NCBI GenBank assembly: GCA_013298375.1
Contig: JAAFHM010000184.1
Span: 1-8,893, forward strand
Length of the DNA stretch: 8,893 nucleotides
Source of the DNA: Ignavibacteria bacterium
GTDB lineage: Bacteria; Bacteroidota; Ignavibacteria; Kapaibacteriales; UBA4661
Direction of reading: 5' to 3'
Positions 1-6,901 of this stretch are shown in pieces. The notes below the pieces were generated by a model. The model did not search any database and was not told the origin of the DNA. It worked only from the letters and a program-made list of their open reading frames with translations. Numbering within the stretch: the first letter of the stretch is position 1; each line of letters begins with the position of its first letter. Both the position numbers and the translations under genes were made by a program.

Positions 1-123
1 TTGCCGTTTGCGCGGGTTTTGCTCCACCGTCCGCAAACATTCTGCGAACATCCTTGACGCTTTGATTGATGCCCTCACGGGCATCGCATTTCAACTTGCT
101 GTTCCATAGACCTGACCAGTTAC
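1..123 (+). mobile_element. Right end of an IS66-like insertion sequence (partial)
   Basis: The window opens inside an insertion sequence. It contains the last codons of a transposase (stop at 107-109) and then about 14 nt to a probable terminus at position 123. Read on the - strand, that terminus starts GTAACTGGTC, and IS66-family ends typically begin GTAA. Immediately to the right the sequence becomes beta-propeller coding sequence, so the boundary is also marked by a change of content. IS66 elements usually make an 8-bp target duplication. If the end is at 123, the copy on this side would be 124-131 (AAATCTCG); the matching copy lies outside the window. A 7-bp inverted repeat at 69-86 (GATGCCC/GGGCATC, 4-nt loop) lies within the transposase end and has no T-tract. 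The exact terminus is inferred. Confidence 0.6.
2..109 (+). CDS. IS66-like transposase, C-terminal 35 residues (partial)
   Basis: An open frame enters from the left edge and stops at TAG 107-109. The residues include CRLRGFCSTVRKHSANILDA followed by LIDALTG. From memory, this resembles the C-terminal tail of the single-ORF IS66-type transposases (pattern FCRIRxYISTxRKxGxNVxxALxxAxxGxP): a helical segment with a conserved S-T-x-R-K and a following A-L repeat. The catalytic DDE core is outside the window, so activity cannot be judged. The family call rests on a 35-residue tail plus the GTAA-type end just downstream. No competing reading frame in this stretch makes sense. Confidence 0.6.
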   Translation, partial: CRLRGFCSTVRKHSANILDALIDALTGIAFQLAVP

Positions 124-905
124 AAATCTCGATTTATACAGTCAAAACGAAGAATGTCTCCATTGGCTGTGCCGATAAGAAGAGCATCGGGCGCAATCGC
201 GCAAAGCGTCGTGATATTAAGGGCTGTACTGTGTTTTTGCTTGGCATTAGAAGGGCAAATAGTTTCAAAGGTTTTCATTTTTGGGTCAAAAACACATAAC
301 CCACCGCTAGTCCCAATCCACAATTTCCCCTGCTTATCGCGGTAGAAATCTCGAATAGCATTGCTGGGTAAGCTGTGAGTATTGTTTTTATCAGCACGAT
401 AGGCTTGCGAAAATGATTGCGTCTTTTTGTCAAAAACGACGATGCCCGAACCGTTTGTACCAAGCCAAAGCGACTGGGATGCACTATCCTCAGAAATACT
501 TCGCACAGCAGCAGTCGCTTGGAGGTTTTCGGGTAATTTGTAAGGATATGCAGTAAAGCGCTGGGTAAAGGGGTTAAATTGCTGAATACCGCCATCAAGC
601 GTACCAATCCAAAGCATACCTTCCTTGTCCTCATGGAGTGTTTGTACCCAATCTCCTTTGAGTACACCTATCTGATAGGGATGTTTTCGATAGACCGTAA
701 AATTATACCCATCATACCGCGCAAGACCTTCTTGTGTGCCAACCCAAAGAAATCCCTTGTGATCTTGCAATAATGCCAAAGCACTACTTTGCGGAAGCCC
801 ATGCTCAAGAGAAAGATGCTCGAACCGTTTGGAGGGTTGAGCAAATAGCATATTCATGGTGGACAAAAGCAAGCATGAAACGACAAAAATCCATGATGCA
901 TACAT
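120..905 (-). pseudogene. Beta-propeller sensor protein (two-component regulator propeller type), truncated by IS insertion
   Basis: The protein starts at ATG 905, which places a signal peptide (MYASWIFVVSCLLLSTMNML, then FAQ) at the N-terminus. An in-frame TTG at 989 would give a less plausible 28-residue extension. After cleavage come about five Reg_prop-like repeats with the signature D-x-x-G-x-L-W-x-G-T: DHKGFLWVGT, DKEGMLWIGT, a variant SQSLWLGT, DKQGKLWIGT and a degenerate APDALLIGT. Full-length relatives carry about 10-14 such repeats, often followed by a Y_Y_Y domain, a membrane segment and a histidine kinase or regulator output. Here the frame stops after 261 residues at a TAA whose bases coincide with the GTAA end of the neighbouring insertion sequence, so the gene is broken and has no output domain. 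It could still yield a secreted propeller fragment. It would normally sense an extracytoplasmic ligand. Confidence 0.75.
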
Positions 906-1098
906 TGATTTCTGGGCAATGGTTCGGTAAGTGTTTGGTGTCGGATAAAAGTCAATCGCTATTCCTAGAAATTTCTCTGAAATTAACAATTATTAACCAA
1001 AATATTCCCGAAAAAAGATTGTTTGCCGAAAGTGAGCAAAAAAACCGACCTCCTTTATGCTGTGCAATGGCAAAAAATGTGGGTAAAAAAGCGCCTTG

Positions 1099-1207
1099 GT
1101 CGACTACCTTACGTTGCAAAGTCGACTACCTTACGTTGCAAAGTCGACTACCTTACGTTGCAAAGTCGACTACCTTACGTTGCAAAGTCGACTACCTTAC
1201 GTTGCAA
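1099..1207 (+). repeat. Five tandem 22-bp iterons
   Basis: Five head-to-tail copies of a 22-bp unit start at 1099, 1121, 1143, 1165 and 1187. The unit begins GTCGACTACC and ends TTACGTTGCAAA. The first four copies are identical; the fifth ends with G instead of A at 1208. There are no spacers, which excludes a CRISPR array. The 22-bp period (about two helical turns) places every copy on the same DNA face, as expected for binding sites of a plasmid replication initiator and for copy-number control by handcuffing. A short direct repeat AGCGCCT flanks the array on both sides (1090-1096 and 1207-1213). Confidence 0.92.
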
Positions 1208-1243
1208 GCGCCTCTGCAAGATTTGGAAAATCAATGGTTTATA

Positions 1244-1252
1244 TGTGGAAAA
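1244..1252 (-). promoter_or_regulatory. DnaA box
   Basis: The - strand reads TTTTCCACA, an exact match to the relaxed DnaA-box consensus TTWTNCACA and one base from the E. coli consensus TTATCCACA. It lies 37 nt after the last iteron and 11 nt before the AT-rich palindrome. In iteron plasmids, host DnaA is typically recruited at such a position to assist initiator-driven opening. Confidence 0.65.
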
Positions 1253-1263
1253 CTCGCTAATAT

Positions 1264-1289
1264 TATTAAAAGTCTTAAGACTTTTAATA
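1264..1289. repeat. 26-bp perfect palindrome in AT-rich DNA
   Basis: The arms TATTAAAAGTCTT and AAGACTTTTAATA are exact reverse complements with no spacer. The surrounding stretch (about 1258-1297) is strongly AT-rich. The position right after the iterons and DnaA box suits a DNA-unwinding element or a binding site for a dimeric protein. A perfect palindrome without a loop is more typical of a protein-binding site than of an RNA hairpin. No T-tract follows on either strand, so it does not look like a terminator. Confidence 0.7.
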
Positions 1290-1300
1290 TTCTTAAGTGC

Positions 1301-1348
1301 GCAAGAGAACATTTTAGCGCCCCCAAGGGCGATAAAATGTTCTCTTGC
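1301..1348. repeat. 48-nt long hairpin with GC-rich tip
   Basis: The outer arms GCAAGAGAACATTTTA (1301-1316) and TAAAATGTTCTCTTGC (1333-1348) pair perfectly over 16 bp. After one mismatch, CGCCC and GGGCG add five more pairs closed by a CCAA loop. No T-tract follows on either strand, so an intrinsic terminator is unlikely. Candidate roles are a single-strand initiation or primase-loading structure, a structured leader or antisense RNA controlling the downstream replication genes, or a cruciform in the origin. The sequence does not decide between them. Confidence 0.75.
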
Positions 1349-1370
1349 AAAAGATTGTACAAATATACCA

Positions 1371-1400
1371 CCAACTAATCGCCATAAAATCGCCAACTAA
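1371..1400 (+). repeat. Short phased degenerate repeat downstream of origin hairpin
   Basis: CCAACTAA occurs at 1371-1378 and 1393-1400, exactly 22 bp apart. AATCGCC occurs at 1377-1383 and 1388-1394, 11 bp apart. The 22-bp spacing equals the iteron period and the 11-bp spacing about one helical turn. The sequence itself is not a clear iteron. It may be a secondary protein-binding array or chance in an AC-rich stretch. Confidence 0.35.
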
Positions 1401-1409
1401 CAACAATTC

Positions 1410-1418
1410 TTTTGCACA
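1410..1418 (+). promoter_or_regulatory. Second DnaA-box-like site
   Basis: TTTTGCACA fits the relaxed consensus TTWTNCACA on the + strand. It is weaker than the site at 1244-1252 because G replaces C at the fifth base. It lies about 110 nt before the primase gene, in the same gene-free origin region, and could act in origin function or in control of that gene. A single relaxed match is modest evidence. Confidence 0.35.
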
Positions 1419-1528
1419 TTGTTCGTAAAAAATGTAGATTCGTAGTAATACTTTTATGCCCAAACAACCAAGAAATGAAGCAACCGCCTAATCTTCACGA
1501 TAGACGACCGCAAAGACCGAAATAAACC

Positions 1529-3997
1529 ATGGACATCCGCCACATTCAAGAAGATTTATACCCACGCATTTTTTTCCATGCAGAAACCCTTCTGCCGGAG
1601 TTTCTATTGTGTCGAAATTCAAAAGGCTACTCCGCAACAGGAGGGAACGGTTTGGACGGCTCTCAGGGCAAAGGAGCGGGCAAAATCAATTATCTTGCAA
1701 CGAGTCCAGCAGTGCTTTTTGACAATCGGTCGGGAATTACCCGAAACGTCATCAAGTATATTCAAGAACGAGAGCATTTGCCGTCGTATATTGATGCGCT
1801 CCGATATTGCGCAAAGGCTGTTGGGTACACGCTTTCCGACGATATACTCAAAAGGTCTTCTGAACAAGGGCAGCATGAAATCGAACTTGACCAGCAAAAG
1901 CGACAAGCGTTTGAAGAAGTACAGCGACTTTTCGTGCAACATTTATGGAGTAACAAAGAAAACCGCGCTTTTACCTACTTGCAACAACGAGGATATTCTA
2001 ACGATGATATTCGTGCTATGAACGCTGGGTGCGCATTACCCTTGCCCCACATTCAACAGCATTTGCGCTCAAGTGGATATACGGATGAAGTTATAACAGC
2101 ACTAGGGCTACAAAGTGCTGTTCCAGACCATAGTGAAGCGGGTAAGTGGCACCGGATTGGTGAAACCTATTGTGTCAGTTTTCCGATTCGAGACAGTATT
2201 GGGCGGATGCAAGGTTTTATTATTCGTTCCGATGAAGTTTTCTACGATGAGGCAGGAAAGGAGCGGTTTCCAAAGTATGTTTTTACCAAAAATCTGAGTA
2301 AAGCTACACCAATTGGGTTTAATCATACTCTTGCAAATAGCCATCTCATTGCCGTTGAAGGTATTGTTGATGCCCTATTTCTCCAAGCACGGGGGTTTCC
2401 GAATGTGATTGCTGTGGGTGGGAAACATTTCACCGACGAGCAGATTCAAACGCTTGAACGCTATCGTATTCGCTCATTGACGCTATGTTTCGACAATGAT
2501 AGCGCCGGAAAAAGTGGTACTGCCGAAACGATTGAGAAAATTCGTCGCCAAAGTTTTTCTCACGATTCGTTAGAAAATTCGCGGGCAAGATGGAATCTTT
2601 ACGTCTGTCGTGCTGAAGCCTTTAAGACAGCAAAAGACCCTGATGAATTTGTCCGAATGTTCGGCAATGAGGCATTTGCCAATATTGTAGAAAAGCAGAT
2701 TGATTCCGCCGAGCAATTTATGGCGGCGTATATCGCTCAAAATGCCGGAATGCTCCGCGATGATTTTTACTCTCCAAAACAACGTGATGAAGGTTTGGAG
2801 AGGTGTTGGAGCTATCTGCGGTACTGCCCTTCCCCATTTCAACAGCATGATTTTACCCAAGAATTTAGTAAGCAAACAGGCTTAGATGCTACTATTTTGG
2901 CAAATGCGGGAAATCTTGCCATTGAGTTTGAGCATCGTGCTGCCGAGCGCACACGGCTCACTCAGGCGTTATCCGACGCTCACACGGCACTCCGAAGCGG
3001 CACCGACCCAACGCATATTCGAGCAGAGCTGCAACATAAACTCCAACGAATTGATACCATTCGCACGTCCGTCCCTCCGTACAGCATGGAAACGTTTTTG
3101 AGCGAGATTGGACACACGCCCGATGGTCTCAAAACAGGCTATCCGGAGCTTGATGAAACACTCTGTTTGTCGCAAAATGGTATCACGATTATTGCGGCAC
3201 GTCCTTCGCATGGTAAAACCTCATTCAAAATGAATCTATTGCTCAATCTCATTCGGCAGTATCCTGAGCGAACATTTGCCTTTTTTTCTTATGAAGAGCC
3301 GGTAAAAATCATTACGCTCAAACTTCTCAATATTCTTGCCGGAGTACGATTTCAAGGGCAGCAGCTTTCGGATTTAATTGGATATTTACGGCATCAGCAT
3401 ATTGCCGTTCATCCAACAAATATGAATGGTAAAGCGAGTATTGAGGCTATTGAGCAAGCAAAAGCAACGTTGGGAATGTATCTTGAAACAGGGCGTTTGG
3501 TGCTTGCAGGCGAGCGTTACTCGCCAAAGGCTATTCGCCAAATGGTGACTGAATTGCAAAACTCTGCCACTGTTGGCGGGGTTTTTGTGGATTATGTTCA
3601 GAAAATTAAACCGGAAGGAAAATTTTCTACACGGCAGTTAGAATTGCAGGATGTGTCGGCACAACTCCACGGAATAGCGGTGGATATGCACGTTCCCATG
3701 ATTGTTGGTGCGCAATTTAACCGTGAAGTTCGCACAGAATCTGATGTCCGTGATGATTGTCTGCGCGAAGCGGGAGATTTGGAACAAGATGCAAACCTTG
3801 TTCTGGCTCTCTGGAATCCAGCGAAAACAGACTCCGACGATACCAAAAATTCCTCAATAAACACGGCTTCGCAAGCCGATATTCGGCGTGTGGAACTCAA
3901 AGTTAAAACACTCAAAAATCGTGATGGCGCAGTGAACCTCAAAGGTGTGCCACTGCTCTACGATATGCCGCTTTCGACGATACGCAGCGCACGATAA
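1529..3997 (+). CDS. Bifunctional DNA primase-helicase (TOPRIM primase fused to DnaB-like helicase)
   Basis: This 822-residue protein would prime and unwind DNA at the plasmid fork, like phage T7 gp4 or Twinkle. Residues about 50-100 align in pattern with the end of a DnaG CHC2 zinc domain (DNRSGITRNVIKYIQEREHL, then a DALRY helix), but no CxxC/CxxH zinc ligands are visible. The TOPRIM domain follows, with E277-G-x-x-D281 and D322-N-D324-S-A-G. A helical linker spans about 390-520. The C-terminal SF4 helicase core has Walker A ARPSHGKT (K563), Walker B VFVDY (D688), the GAQFNRE sensor motif (Q729) and GDLEQDANLVL (E752, D754). The N-terminal DnaB hexamerisation domain is absent. ATG 1529 has no evident Shine-Dalgarno sequence. 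The gene sits immediately downstream of the iteron origin and leads a collinear replication cluster. The primase call is family-based. Confidence 0.9.
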   Translation: MDIRHIQEDLYPRIFFHAETLLPEFLLCRNSKGYSATGGNGLDGSQGKGAGKINYLATSPAVLFDNRSGITRNVIKYIQEREHLPSYIDALRYCAKAVGYTLSDDILKRSSEQGQHEIELDQQKRQAFEEVQRLFVQHLWSNKENRAFTYLQQRGYSNDDIRAMNAGCALPLPHIQQHLRSSGYTDEVITALGLQSAVPDHSEAGKWHRIGETYCVSFPIRDSIGRMQGFIIRSDEVFYDEAGKERFPKYVFTKNLSKATPIGFNHTLANSHLIAVEGIVDALFLQARGFPNVIAVGGKHFTDEQIQTLERYRIRSLTLCFDNDSAGKSGTAETIEKIRRQSFSHDSLENSRARWNLYVCRAEAFKTAKDPDEFVRMFGNEAFANIVEKQIDSAEQFMAAYIAQNAGMLRDDFYSPKQRDEGLERCWSYLRYCPSPFQQHDFTQEFSKQTGLDATILANAGNLAIEFEHRAAERTRLTQALSDAHTALRSGTDPTHIRAELQHKLQRIDTIRTSVPPYSMETFLSEIGHTPDGLKTGYPELDETLCLSQNGITIIAARPSHGKTSFKMNLLLNLIRQYPERTFAFFSYEEPVKIITLKLLNILAGVRFQGQQLSDLIGYLRHQHIAVHPTNMNGKASIEAIEQAKATLGMYLETGRLVLAGERYSPKAIRQMVTELQNSATVGGVFVDYVQKIKPEGKFSTRQLELQDVSAQLHGIAVDMHVPMIVGAQFNREVRTESDVRDDCLREAGDLEQDANLVLALWNPAKTDSDDTKNSSINTASQADIRRVELKVKTLKNRDGAVNLKGVPLLYDMPLSTIRSAR

Positions 3998-4031
3998 TAC
4001 ACAACAATTTTTGTCATAAACTTCGTTCATT

Positions 4032-4238
4032 ATGCCACGAATTATCGGAAAATTGACATTGTACGACCTTGAAGAACTCAGCAATCTTCTGGGGATGAAT
4101 AAAAAAAGTTTGCTGGAGCGCTATATCCGTACCGGGCTTATCAAAGCAAAGAAATTTGGCGTGAAATGGTATGTTACCGAAGGCGCATTGCAGGAGTATT
4201 TTGCAATGCCGGATAATAAAAAAGAACCAATCGTATAA
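4032..4238 (+). CDS. Small helix-turn-helix DNA-binding protein (excisionase/MerR-type HTH_17)
   Basis: This 68-residue protein is almost entirely one winged-helix/HTH domain of the excisionase type. It contains LYDLEELSNLLGMNKKSLLE followed by RYIRTGLIKAKKFGVKWYV and a final helix EGALQEYF. The order 'helix, helix, R-x-G-x-L, K-x-G-x-x-W/Y-x-V, L-x-x-Y/F' is the standard pattern for HTH_17 proteins that bind short direct or inverted repeats. It lies 34 nt after the primase-helicase and 39 nt before the probable initiator, so it is likely co-transcribed. A role as regulator of the replication genes or accessory origin-binding factor is inferred. Excision in the phage sense is unlikely, since no integrase is visible in the window. 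Confidence 0.8.
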   Translation: MPRIIGKLTLYDLEELSNLLGMNKKSLLERYIRTGLIKAKKFGVKWYVTEGALQEYFAMPDNKKEPIV

Positions 4239-4277
4239 CAATTACGCCTACCCGAAAACCTCAATATTGCTTCGTCT

Positions 4278-6062
4278 ATGCCAAGAACTGTATCTCGAAA
4301 AAAAACTCCATCACCCCGTGCCGCAGTGTCGCTGCTTGATTCAGAGGGTATTGATAATTTGGGAAATCAAACCACATTATTGAACTATATTCTTGAGTGC
4401 GAAGGAATTGGGCTTCACGATGCTTTTCTTCAAGTTCAGGTGCGCATTTCCGAAAAACGCCAGGACGCGGGGCATCAAGATATGCTCAAGCAAAGCGGTA
4501 TAATTTTTTCTACATCAAGCGGAGAAGAGACCTATTTTGCACAGGGAATTCCAGAAGTATTAGAGAATACAGAAGTTACAAAACAGGAAATTGTCGAGGC
4601 ACTACAAAAAAATGGCATAACCAATACTTCGGCGCTCGTGTTGCAAAAACGCATTGAAGTTAGCATGAATAAACGCGATGTGCAGGGTGTATGCACTATT
4701 CTCGGCATTCATCCTACAAAAACAGCGCAAAGCGCATTAGCGGAGCATTTTCGGGAGGAGATTTGGCGCGAAAAGGTACAAATCCGCTATACGAATATTC
4801 CCGAAAACGTGAGCGCAGAATTTGAACGAGTGATTATTGCCCTTATTGAGCAGCATATCGCATTATTTCTCAAAAATGAGCAATCTTCTACAAAATCTCG
4901 AAAACGCAAGCCCTATAAACACAATATTTCTCATGCTTCATTGCCATTTACCGATAATGTCCTTCCTGATATTCCCACACCCGAAAAAAGCTATGCGAGT
5001 GGCGGGCGGCACGTAGCAATTCACCTCGAAAAAAGCCAATTTGGTCGTACCCAGCCTGACCCGATGTCGTTGACAACCGTTATACACGATGCCGAAGTTT
5101 TGCAACAAGCGCAAGAACACAATATTGAATTGATTGGTATTGATCCGTCGTGGAATGGTTTTCGCGCTATTGCTGCCCTCCAGAAAGCCCTAACACGGCA
5201 GGGTTACCGCCCGGAACCAGAGTTTATTGATATTATTGATGATGAAGAAATAGCAACTTCACAAGGAATGGTTGTGCGGCGCATTGTGCGGCGTGTGCCG
5301 AATCCGATGTATAATGACGAGATAAACACCATTCGTCGTGCTTTTAAGTATCAAGAGGGATTGCCCCGCCTTATCTACAAGTCGTGGACGGAATATTATG
5401 AAGATTTTGGAGTGCCGAAATATGAGACAGAGCGAGGGAAAGTGGAATACAACGGTAAAATCAAATTAGAAGCAGAGGAATCGTTAGCTTCATTAGTGAA
5501 AAATGCTTTTGTTTGGAATTATATTCGTGTTAGAAACGCAAAAACACCACAAGAAATTCGTGAGGATGTAACGGCATACGCCCCCCTTATTGCGGCGGTT
5601 CAGGTTGTGCGAAATGAAATCACCAAAGAACTAGAATACATTGAAATCATTCCTTCACCAGTCATTGTTGACCAAGTTTCTACGCATTTTCTCATTTACC
5701 CGTCGGATTTAGAAGACCAAGTTTTCCGTGCGCTTAATGCAAAGGGAAAAGGTAGGCCGCCGCGTTACCAACTACTTTTTGTCAAATGGCTGTATTTGCG
5801 GGCAAAAGAAAATGGCTTGCGACCATTCTCGAATACATATCGTGAATTGGGGCGTATTTTGCGGATGGATGCTTGGATTGATACGCGCCAAGACAAGCGT
5901 GTGCGAGATTCGTTGGAAAAATGCTTTACGGTTGCGCTGAATCTGCATCTTGTTTTGAGTATCGATCGTTCAAATGATCGTTTTACCTTCTATCTGAATC
6001 CCGAAAAATTTCGCCGAAAAGCACTACAAGAAAAAGACGGGCAAGTGCGAGAAACATCGTAG
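4278..6062 (+). CDS. Probable plasmid replication initiator protein
   Basis: This 594-residue protein is not confidently assigned to a named family from sequence alone. The N-terminal about 200 residues are unrecognised. A basic linker (KSRKRKPYKHN, about 210-220) joins them to a C-terminal half (about 245-590) with the alternating helix/strand pattern of winged-helix initiators. That half includes DPSWNGFRAIAALQKALTRQ (about 290-310), a hydrophobic strand block EYIEIIPSPVIVDQVSTHFL (about 455), and a late domain with PPRYQLLFVKWLY and YRELGRILRMDAWIDTR, ending in FTFYLNPEKF. The strongest argument is context: it lies in the same direction between a primase-helicase and parAB, on a segment with five iterons and no other candidate initiator. 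Its size is about twice that of a typical Rep_3 protein. The small-residue ATG start has no evident Shine-Dalgarno sequence. It could instead be another large replicon-associated protein. Confidence 0.6.
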   Translation: MPRTVSRKKTPSPRAAVSLLDSEGIDNLGNQTTLLNYILECEGIGLHDAFLQVQVRISEKRQDAGHQDMLKQSGIIFSTSSGEETYFAQGIPEVLENTEVTKQEIVEALQKNGITNTSALVLQKRIEVSMNKRDVQGVCTILGIHPTKTAQSALAEHFREEIWREKVQIRYTNIPENVSAEFERVIIALIEQHIALFLKNEQSSTKSRKRKPYKHNISHASLPFTDNVLPDIPTPEKSYASGGRHVAIHLEKSQFGRTQPDPMSLTTVIHDAEVLQQAQEHNIELIGIDPSWNGFRAIAALQKALTRQGYRPEPEFIDIIDDEEIATSQGMVVRRIVRRVPNPMYNDEINTIRRAFKYQEGLPRLIYKSWTEYYEDFGVPKYETERGKVEYNGKIKLEAEESLASLVKNAFVWNYIRVRNAKTPQEIREDVTAYAPLIAAVQVVRNEITKELEYIEIIPSPVIVDQVSTHFLIYPSDLEDQVFRALNAKGKGRPPRYQLLFVKWLYLRAKENGLRPFSNTYRELGRILRMDAWIDTRQDKRVRDSLEKCFTVALNLHLVLSIDRSNDRFTFYLNPEKFRRKALQEKDGQVRETS

Positions 6063-6083
6063 TTTTTCCACTAAATCATGGAC

Positions 6084-6120
6084 TGAAGTGCCGATATTTT
6101 TCGTATTTTTGTACACTTCA
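6084..6120 (+). promoter_or_regulatory. Putative parAB promoter with flanking operator-like inverted repeat
   Basis: TATTTTTG at 6104-6111 matches the FCB-group minus-7 box TAnnTTTG. No convincing minus-33 TTTG is seen. The box is bracketed by TGAAGTG (6084-6090) and CACTTCA (6114-6120), exact inverted 7-mers whose starts are 30 bp apart. This layout would suit autoregulation by ParA, ParB or the small HTH protein. The promoter begins about 20 nt after the initiator stop codon, and the predicted transcript start would leave a leader of roughly 40 nt before parA. Confidence 0.4.
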
Positions 6121-6159
6121 ATAGCCAAATACCATGTTTATTTACATTCCAATTTCTTC

Positions 6160-6891
6160 ATGCGTACAAAACAACCAGCAGCGGTAAGTTCATCAAAAAT
6201 CATTGCCGTCGTAAATAATAAGGGCGGCGTTGGTAAAACCACAGCAACGGTGCATATCGGCTGCGCACTCGCCTCATTGGGCAAGCGCGTATTGTGTGTT
6301 GATATGGACACACAAGCAAATTTGGCTCAAAACTTCTTTTCCCGAAAATTTGTCAATTCTTCCATCAAAGCCGTGCAGAATGGTACTCCATTGCCACCGG
6401 AGCATCATTCATCGGGTGTGGATGTTCTGACGCTATCCTTTTTTGAGGCAAATGAAGAAGGGTACAAGCAAGCGATCCACGCCTTTGCTGGGCAGTATGA
6501 ATATATTCTTATTGACTCCCCACCTTCGTTAGAAAATCGCACTATTTCTGCTCTCAAATCATCATCGTATATTTTGATTCCTACCGAAGCCGAGCAGTTT
6601 GCCTTTTCGGGAATTTCTAATCTTTTGCAATTAGCAGCTACTTACAATCTGCAAGTATTGGGGGTGTTTATCAATAAATACGATCCCAAAAAGCAAGTAC
6701 ATAAAGCATTTCGTTCATTTATTGCCGACCAATTCTCGCAATTCTTTCTGCACGATAGTATTCCAACAAGCACGGTCTTCCCAAACGCTCAAGCAGAAAA
6801 CAAGACAGGATTTGAGTTCTACTCCCTAAAAAAGCCTAATGCAGCATTGGAAGCATACCAGGCTATCGCAAAATCAATTATCGAAGCATAA
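6160..6891 (+). CDS. parA: ParA-type partition ATPase
   Basis: This 243-residue protein is a Walker-type chromosome/plasmid partition ATPase that would bind nucleoid DNA and move ParB-bound plasmid copies. It has a deviant Walker A NNKGGVGKTT (signature lysine K21, K26), switch I/A' VDMDTQANLAQ (D48, D50) and Walker B YILIDSPPSL (D119). ATG 6160 is chosen over the in-frame GTG at 6088 because the family begins only a few residues before the first strand, and the extra 24 residues (rich in F and Y) do not fit. It lacks the long N-terminal HTH of type Ia ParA and so resembles the short form. The stop codon TAA forms part of the TAAGGA ribosome binding site of parB, so the two genes are translationally adjacent (10-nt gap). 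A near-match promoter lies upstream. Confidence 0.92.
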   Translation: MRTKQPAAVSSSKIIAVVNNKGGVGKTTATVHIGCALASLGKRVLCVDMDTQANLAQNFFSRKFVNSSIKAVQNGTPLPPEHHSSGVDVLTLSFFEANEEGYKQAIHAFAGQYEYILIDSPPSLENRTISALKSSSYILIPTEAEQFAFSGISNLLQLAATYNLQVLGVFINKYDPKKQVHKAFRSFIADQFSQFFLHDSIPTSTVFPNAQAENKTGFEFYSLKKPNAALEAYQAIAKSIIEA

Positions 6892-6901
6892 GGACAACAC
6901 T

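Larger units (their letters stand above)
990..1528. other. Gene-free plasmid origin region (putative oriV)
   Basis: No convincing gene lies in this 539-nt stretch; the open frames across it are by-products of the repeats. It holds, in order, five tandem 22-bp iterons, an exact DnaA-box match, an AT-rich segment with a 26-bp palindrome, a 48-nt hairpin, a short phased repeat and a second DnaA-box-like site. The primase-helicase gene starts directly downstream and a probable initiator gene lies 3 kb further on. Iterons, DnaA boxes and an AT-rich segment together are the standard parts of an iteron-regulated theta origin. The initiator would bind the repeats and, with host DnaA, melt the AT-rich part. 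This is inferred from arrangement; replication itself cannot be read from sequence. Confidence 0.75.

Noticed and set aside
69..86. Terminator at the GATGCCC/GGGCATC hairpin
   Set aside because: No T-tract is present, and it lies within the last codons of the transposase.
275..667. A second - strand open frame of 130 codons
   Set aside because: It is a shadow of the propeller gene in another frame. The propeller frame has the W-x-G-T repeats and the signal peptide; this one has no pattern.
1099..1207. CRISPR array
   Set aside because: The 22-bp units are contiguous with no spacers, and no cas gene is present.
1301..1348. Intrinsic terminator
   Set aside because: The stem is strong, but no T-tract follows on either strand.
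734..1400. Two overlapping + strand open frames (214 and 125 codons) across the origin, with repeated peptide blocks
   Set aside because: The repeats in the peptides are just the translated iterons. One frame overlaps the propeller gene antisense, and neither shows a family pattern.
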